DNA from: Onchidella celtica
Taxonomy: Eukaryota > Mollusca > Gastropoda > Systellommatophora > Onchidiidae
Assembly: GCA_963931925.1 (NCBI GenBank)
Contig: OZ007567.1
Location: 85,281,177 to 85,345,176, forward strand
Reading direction: 5' to 3'
DNA: 64,000 bases
Shown here: positions 59,590-64,000 of the stretch, piece after piece
Numbering within the stretch: position 1 is the stretch's first letter
Layout of the letters: each line of letters begins with the position of its first letter
Position numbers and translations under genes: made by a program
Notes under the pieces: model-generated
What the model was told of the DNA's origin: nothing
The model's database searches: none
The model's input: the letters and a program-made list of their open reading frames with translations, nothing else

Positions 59590-59762
59590 GCTGAGTTTTC
59601 ATGTGTACGGCAACGGAAACGGCAAAAACATCCACCATATAGTAAAATGAAAGAGTGTTTCCATGTGTACGGAAACGGCGTGCGGAAACATTCTTTCTAT
59701 TTCACGACTTGAAGGCTCTTTGACGTTTCCATTGCCGTTTCCGTACACATGAGAACCCAGCT
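59590..59762. mobile_element. Palindromic MITE with TA target duplication, copy 2 (173 bp)
   Basis: The left end GCTGAGTTTTCATGTG continues GTACGGCAACGGAAACGG. The inverted right end reads AGCTGGGTTCTCATGTG then TACGGAAACGGCAATGG. TA flanks both sides (59588-59589, 59763-59764). It shares with copy 1 the GAAAGAGTGTTTCC and TTCTTTCTATTTCAC blocks and the ACTTGAA...TTGACGTTTCC block, and is about 50 bp shorter in the left arm. Confidence 0.82.
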
Positions 59763-59764
59763 TA

Positions 59765-61946
59765 AAGCGGGGCAAAGATTGCCGCTGTGCCAAACTTTGT
59801 GGAATGTTGTTAGGAGCGCGTGGTCCAATTACAAAACCAAGACGACAAAATACTGAGTTGTATTCATTCTTCAGCAATGGCTTATAACGTACAATACTAC
59901 GCGTCCCTAACAACAGCCAAACTTTGAGAACCCTGCCCCAGACAATGGTGAATTAAGATAAAGCAGCAATTACTCTATCATTATATTACATACCTGCGGA
60001 AGCAATCGGGATGTTGTGTCTTAACGTGTTTTATTGTTGTCTTGGTCTAGGCTTTTTGCCCAGTTTTTTCCTGCGTCTTCTACTGATAAAACGAGTTCTA
60101 AGGTATTCTTGGAAATGTTAGGTAATTGATTGGTAGCAAATATACACAAAAACGAAATCAGACATACAAAAATACGCCCTCGTGAAGTGGTCTCTGAGAT
60201 ACAATCTTTACCTACAACACAACAAGTGCACCTGCTTGGTGGTGAACTCAGAATGAAAACCAAGTTTGCTGCGATGTGTGTGTTTTTAGGCCTACTTGCG
60301 TAATGTGTGGTTTTGCTTTATGTGATTTATGTGATTTTAAAATTTGTTTAATATATGTTTTTATTTGTTTTGTTTCTTTAATGTGTGTTTTCACTTTGCT
60401 GATGTATTTATGGTTTTATAATGTGTGTTTTTAGTAGTTTTATTCGTTTAATGTGTGTTTGTACTTGTCTTCTTTACTTGTTAAAAAGTCCTGCATTCAA
60501 AGCAATATTTTTTACCATTATAAATCTACATTTCTTTGCTGCAGTAATGTATTTACTGTTTTTAATCAACTCTTTCATGTCACTGGATCCCAGGCGATAG
60601 CTAAGTAAACGTTTGACAATCTGCCCATTTGCGTCATTTGAAAATGATCACAGAACATAAATAATTATGATGTATATTAATTAAAACACACGCCAAAAGA
60701 TATTTATATTGCTGAGTGAATGTACTGTAAATGAAAAAGAATATATGAACGGTTCTGATTTCCCAAGAGAAGTAGGAAAAGGGCTGTAGTATTGTTAAAT
60801 TTACTTCATAAGTTCTGCCAGCATTTGAACATGGGACGATTGCACGGGTTTTCACGTGGTTTTCCCCATTAACTCTATTGTAGACTGGTTATTTATTTTA
60901 TTTCCAAACCCATCTGCACACTACCCTGCTGAATAATAAATTGAATGCTGGCAGACAGATTAACGGCACGCAATTAACGATCAGAGTATTATACGCAACT
61001 GTTTAAGAATTTCGGTTAATTGCTGAACATCGGTCTTCTTGTGTGCTTCCATGTAAATCTTCAGTTTCCACCAGACATTTCATGTCGAGTATCTTATTCT
61101 AATTTACTCCAGATTTCCAGAATTTGTGATCAAAGAATAAAAATTTGTTTACATCAGTTTCGGTTTATTGTTCAGTATAGTGTCTGATCTTTTGATTTGC
61201 TAGCTTTGCTTTGATATTGTGTAGGTCTAAATAATAAATGCTGTTGTTTTTAGAGGTATTCTTGAGTTTTACTTAATGCATACATCTGACAAGTTTAGTG
61301 TCGATACCAACTGCTTACTTTATAGAATAACAGAAAACGCGGCTCGGGAAAGAAAACTTGTTTGTTCTTGGCTCTATTAATTGGGGTTGTTATTGTTTTT
61401 TTCGATCTTTACGTTTATCTTTACGAATTTCTTTTGTGTGTTTTTTTTAAAATATGAATTTGTTCTCCAGTGTAAATGAAAGGGTCTGCAACTAGATCTG
61501 TAGCGGAATAGGGTAAATAAAAGATCCCCCCCCCCCCAAACCTCCAGATGGACTCAATTCAATTGGCCCAGTTCCCGTCAGGACAGTAGTGCACTGAATG
61601 TAGAATTATTGCTTTCAGAAACGATGATTTGGATACTTAGTACTATGACTTATCAAAACTCTGTCATCTCGGGCAAACGCTCCAGTAAGGTACAATTAGA
61701 GCTAGTTTTCCAGTTGTATTCCATCCAAAATACATTGGATCTGACTGAGTGTTGTGGGCTGCCCCTTAAAAATGAGACCGGACACGGATTTGAAATTGTA
61801 TACAATAATCAATTTTAGGGAAAATCTCCTCAAAAGTGGGGTGAATTAAAGAATTGTTCATTTCTGTCCGTGATTTTGTCGTATACTTTCCAAATTAGTC
61901 AGAAATCTACACACTTTTTTTTTTTCAAGACGCTCTTCAAATCTTT
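59765..61946. other. No gene recognised; degenerate TTTAATGTGTGTTTTTA repeat
   Basis: Within 60270-60470 a loose repeat of TTTAATGTGTGTTTT-like phrases recurs every 40-60 bases. The rest is AT-rich and unremarkable. A poly-C run lies at 61529-61538. Confidence 0.4.
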
Positions 61947-63108
61947 TTCTGGCAAAGAACTTTGAGGTTCAGGTTGTCTTGTGGCTTGTTTGGTTTTTCT
62001 GGCAAAGAACTTTGAGGTTCAGGTTGTCTTGTGGCTTGTTTGGTTTTTCTGGCAAAGAACTTTGAGGTTCAGGTTGTCTTGTGGCTTGTTTGGTTTTTCT
62101 GGCAAAGAACCTTTGAGGTTCAGGTTGTCTTGTGGCTTGTTTGGTTTTTCTGGCAAAGAACTTTGAGCTTCAGGTTGTCTTGTGGCTTGTTTGGTTTTTC
62201 TGGCAAAGAACTTTGAGGTTCAGGTTGTCTTGTGGCTTGTTTGGTTTTTCTGGCAAAGAACTTTGAGGTTCAGGTTGTCTTGTGGCTTGTTTGGTTTTTC
62301 TGGCAAAGAACCTTTGAGGTTCAGGTTGTCTTGTGGCTTGTTTGGTTTTTCTGGCAAAGAACTTTGAGCTTCAGGTTGTCTTGTGGCTTGTTTGGTTTTT
62401 CTGGCAAAGAACTTTGAGGTTCAGGTTGTCTTGTGGCTTGTTTGGTTTTTCTGGCAAAGAACCTTTGAGGTTCAGGTTGTCTTGTGGCTTGTTTGGTTTT
62501 TCTGGCAAAGAACTTTGAGCTTCAGGTTGTCTTGTGGCTTGTTTGGTTTTTCTGGCAAAGAACTTTGAGGTTCAGGTTGTCTTGTGGCTTGTTTGGTTTT
62601 TCTGGCAAAGAACTTTGAGGTTCAGGTTGTCTTGTGGCTTGTTTGGTTTTTCTGGCAAAGAACCTTTGAGGTTCAGGTTGTCTTGTGGCTTGTTTGGTTT
62701 TTCTGGCAAAGAACTTTGAGCTTCAGGTTGTCTTGTGGCTTGTTTGGTTTTTCTGGCAAAGAACTTTGAGGTTCAGGTTGTCTTGTGGCTTGTTTGGTTT
62801 TTCTGGCAAAGAACCTTTGAGGTTCAGGTTGTCTTGTGGCTTGTTTGGTTTTTCTGGCAAAGAACTTTGAGCTTCAGGTTGTCTTGTGGCTTGTTTGGTT
62901 TTTCTGGCAAAGAACTTTGAGGTTCAGGTTGTCTTGTGGCTTGTTTGGTTTTTCTGGCAAAGAACCTTTGAGGTTCAGGTTGTCTTGTGGCTTGTTTGGT
63001 TTTTTCTGGCAAAGAAACTTTGAGGTTCAGGTTGTCTTGTGGCTTGTTTGGTTTTTCTGGCAAAGAACCTTTGAGGTTCAGGTTGTCTTGTGGCTTGTTT
63101 GGTTTTTT
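61947..63108. repeat. 50-bp satellite, 23 units with higher-order structure
   Basis: The unit begins TTCTGGCAAAGAAC and ends GGCTTGTTTGGTTT. Three variants alternate: A (AACTTTGAGG, 50 bp), B (AACCTTTGAGG, 51 bp) and C (AACTTTGAGC, 50 bp). The order is AAAB-CAAB-CAB-CAAB-CAB-CAB-A'B, so a seven-unit block CAABCAB (352 bp) repeats. The units are otherwise almost identical, which points to recent amplification or ongoing homogenisation. Open frames of about 61 codons recurring across it are by-products. Confidence 0.97.
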
Positions 63109-63776
63109 CGGGTGGGGGAGGTGGTGTCTGCTTGAATCAATCCTATCAAGTCTTTTTTTCTTTTAAGCTAGCAAAAATAACACAAGCATTTTGGCGTTTT
63201 GTAGATGAAAAAAGTGCAGGTTGTTCTAAATAATGTTCAGAAGTGAGGAAGACAAATTTCGTAAAATCTAAATTATATCAAAATATCTGCGCAGACATTT
63301 CGACAAAATTGTCGCTGTTTGATATTTTATAATGAGGGAGAGTGTTTGCTTATTATCACAAAATCGAAAAGGTTCCTTCTGGAACAAATCTAGAAAATAG
63401 GAAAATAAAAATTGTTTCATGGAGTTTCTCTGCAAGAATAGACATTTCTGAAGGTATATCCTCGGGGCGACTACGACTTTGTCAGTGCTTAAGGACTTTT
63501 AAATAGGGGGTGGGGGTGGGGGCGAGGGGTGGGGGGTCCATATCCACGCTTCCCACCTCAGCCCGTCTCAACTCATTGTGGTATGGAGCCATCGGGGGCT
63601 AAGGAGAATAAGAAGCGTATGAAGAGCGCATGAAGAGTGCCCCCACCCCCCCTCCCCCCCCCCCCCCCCAGGTTATGAAGAGCGGTACATAGGGGGAAGA
63701 GAGGTCTCTGTGAACTGGATGTAATGCTTCTTGATTACGGCAATGACTTTAAAAAATTAGCATGTTTGAGTGTTTT
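63109..63776. other. No gene recognised; G-rich and C-rich tracts
   Basis: A G-rich run (63507-63538) lies about 100 bp left of a C-rich run (63641-63670). The two could pair, but no gene is seen. Confidence 0.5.
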
Positions 63777-63840
63777 TTGTTTGTTTGTTTTTCTTGGTTG
63801 TTGTTGTTGTTGTCTTTTTTGTTGTTGTTGTTGTTGTTGA
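63777..63840. repeat. (GTT)n microsatellite
   Basis: GTTTGTTTGTTT then GTTGTTGTT blocks. 63841 to the window end holds nothing recognised. Confidence 0.93.
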
Positions 63841-64000
63841 AACAAACAGGTTGTAGGAATAAATAAAAATCAAATACAGGCTATGTTTCTAATGAAACAT
63901 CAAAAAACAGTCCACGCAGGATGATATTTAAAGTTTTAAAATATCGAAGCTTTATCATGGACATTCAACATTTTAATGGCCGTATTAGTGTACAAGGAGG

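Noticed and set aside
61947-63108. Regular repeat array considered as a CRISPR array
   Set aside because: Units are contiguous and nearly identical without unique spacers, and the surroundings are eukaryotic.
61981-63135. Series of 61-codon frames repeating MACLVFLAKNFEVQ-like peptides
   Set aside because: Created by the 50-bp satellite. The unit length is not a multiple of three, so the frames recur by period and carry no coding signal.

Overview
The window looks like nuclear DNA from a marine invertebrate, most probably a lophotrochozoan and possibly a mollusc. This is inferred from several things together: introns with canonical GT/AG sites, a tRNA-derived SINE with a central region of a type I know from marine invertebrates, the 3' end of an RTE-like LINE, several hAT-type and TA-target non-autonomous transposons, very abundant microsatellites, and an IGFBP-domain gene of the perlustrin/single-IGFBP-domain kind. 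There are no operons, ribosome-binding sites or CRISPR arrays. Species-level placement is not possible by eye. Most long open frames here are translations of simple repeats and are not annotated as genes.

Layout. At 0-5 kb, the last two exons of an unrecognised plus-strand gene (1787-1931, 2479-2507) are followed by a 5'-truncated LINE with a clear 12-bp target duplication (2902-3359), a 44-bp tandem repeat and a decayed hAT transposase (3904-4512, minus). A tRNA-SINE lies at 1078-1377. Around 8.5 kb there is a candidate minus-strand gene for a 66-residue single-pass membrane protein, with a short upstream ORF. From 9.8 to 24.5 kb I see two non-autonomous DNA elements, long pyrimidine-rich microsatellites and no recognisable gene. 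From 24.5 to 51.6 kb there are purine-rich microsatellites, hAT/MITE-like elements, a dispersed repeat (second copy of one at 23 kb) and one spliced cysteine-rich exon (31313-31508, minus).

The best-supported gene is on the minus strand. Exon 1 (54674-54860) encodes a signal peptide and the first part of an IGFBP domain, and exon 2 (51866-52042) completes the 12-cysteine domain. The phases agree exactly (1/1). Just upstream of exon 2, intron 1 holds a degenerate minisatellite whose unit copies the exon 2 splice acceptor plus the first exon bases. A small hAT MITE sits 41 bp beyond the exon 2 donor. The cysteine-rich exon at 31.3 kb is on the same strand and might be a later exon of this gene, but its best acceptor is in the wrong phase, so it may be a separate gene or need an intermediate exon.

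The right end (61947-63108) is a 50-bp satellite of 23 units with a 352-bp higher-order period. The remaining stretches hold nothing I can identify. I see no intact autonomous transposon and no virus-like element.
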